From: an uncultured Coriobacteriaceae bacterium
Lineage (GTDB): Bacteria; Actinomycetota; Coriobacteriia; Coriobacteriales; Eggerthellaceae
NCBI GenBank assembly: GCA_937937585.1
Contig: CALDCB010000008.1
Coordinates: 248,001 to 312,000 of the forward strand
Reading direction: 5' to 3'
Length of the DNA: 64,000 nucleotides
This document shows, piece by piece, positions 63,922 to 64,000 of this stretch. Within the stretch, counting starts at the first letter, position 1. Every line of letters starts with the position of its first letter. The translations under genes were made by a program, and so were the position numbers. The notes beneath the pieces are model-generated. The model was not told where the DNA came from. It did not search any database and saw only the letters and a list, made by a program, of their open reading frames with translations.

Positions 63922-64000
63922 CTAGTCGAGATCCTCGACGCAGTGAGCCATCTCGTCGTTGAAGGCATGTGCGCCCTCGACGGTGACCGCGGTGGTCTCG
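63922..64000 (-). CDS. Aryl-sulfate sulfotransferase family protein (paralog 4, 3' end only)
   Basis: Only the last 25 codons and the TAG stop are inside the window; they read ETTAVTVEGAHAFNDEM followed by AHCVEDLD, the same as the end of paralog 3. The nucleotide sequence is almost identical to that of paralog 3 over these bases (one difference seen). This shows the tandem array continues beyond the window, with very recent duplication or gene conversion. Confidence 0.8.
   Translation of the reverse strand, partial: ETTAVTVEGAHAFNDEMAHCVEDLD

Overview
The window looks like chromosomal DNA of an anaerobic, gut-type Coriobacteriia member, most likely Eggerthellaceae (Slackia/Gordonibacter/Eggerthella relatives). 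This is inferred from moderately high GC, a LuxR-type regulator with a large multi-membrane-spanning N-terminus, tandem aryl-sulfate sulfotransferase paralogs without signal peptides, a class III fructose bisphosphatase, ATP-dependent PEP carboxykinase and AAAGG-type ribosome binding sites. No rRNA, tRNA or CRISPR array was recognised, and no intact mobile element; one transposase-like gene has lost recognisable catalytic positions.

Layout. 1-2.9 kb: C-terminus of a Ser/Thr kinase, the first aryl-sulfotransferase (ASST) paralog and a Fur-family regulator. 3.2-4.9 kb: a thioredoxin-reductase/AhpF-like fusion interrupted by an in-frame TGA. 5.2-7.4 kb: glycosyltransferase plus MprF/YbhN-type membrane protein. 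7.8-12.7 kb: Bcr/CflA efflux pump, multi-TM LuxR regulator and YeiH-type putative sulfate exporter. 14.2-16.6 kb: radical-SAM DNA repair pair behind a perfect 18-bp-armed palindrome that resembles two SOS boxes. 17.1-20 kb: feoA-feoB; FeoB has a long acidic insert. 20.5-27.3 kb: NSS transporter, xpt-pbuX xanthine salvage, MetE-like methyltransferase, PEPCK and a 55-residue membrane protein. 27.4-30.6 kb: DUF454, MerR regulator, membrane-anchored EEP hydrolase, nitroreductase. 30.7-35.7 kb: a complete Bce-type two-component/ABC peptide-sensing module. 35.8-39.3 kb: an FMN-riboswitch-controlled riboflavin ECF transporter (RibU, fused EcfA1-EcfA2, EcfT). 39.4-43 kb: a second NSS transporter and CoA-disulfide reductase-rhodanese. 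43.1-46.3 kb: CsoR/CopA copper efflux with a C-terminal CopZ domain carrying its own start signals. 46.4-47.8 kb: degenerate IS1634-like gene. 48-51.2 kb: panD-panC-PanS-like transporter-nitrilase. 51.4-58.5 kb: ferrochelatase, acyl-ACP thioesterase, Rrf2 regulator ending in an 18-aa tandem repeat, HD protein, DAHP synthase, Nudix hydrolase and a compact FBPase. 58.8-64 kb: SLC13 anion transporter and a tandem array of at least three further ASST genes, the last cut by the window end.

Themes. Metal homeostasis (Fur, FeoAB, CsoR/CopA), redox defence, cofactor acquisition (riboflavin import, pantoate assembly, haem) and transport dominate. The strongest leads are the in-frame TGA in the TrxR-AhpF fusion, the ASST expansion with duplicated intergenic cassettes beside an anion transporter, the double SOS-like palindrome over the repair operon, the CopA-CopZ gene-within-gene, the acidic FeoB insert and the compact class III FBPase. 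Start codons were adjusted from the longest open frames where ribosome binding sites or family alignment argued for an internal start.
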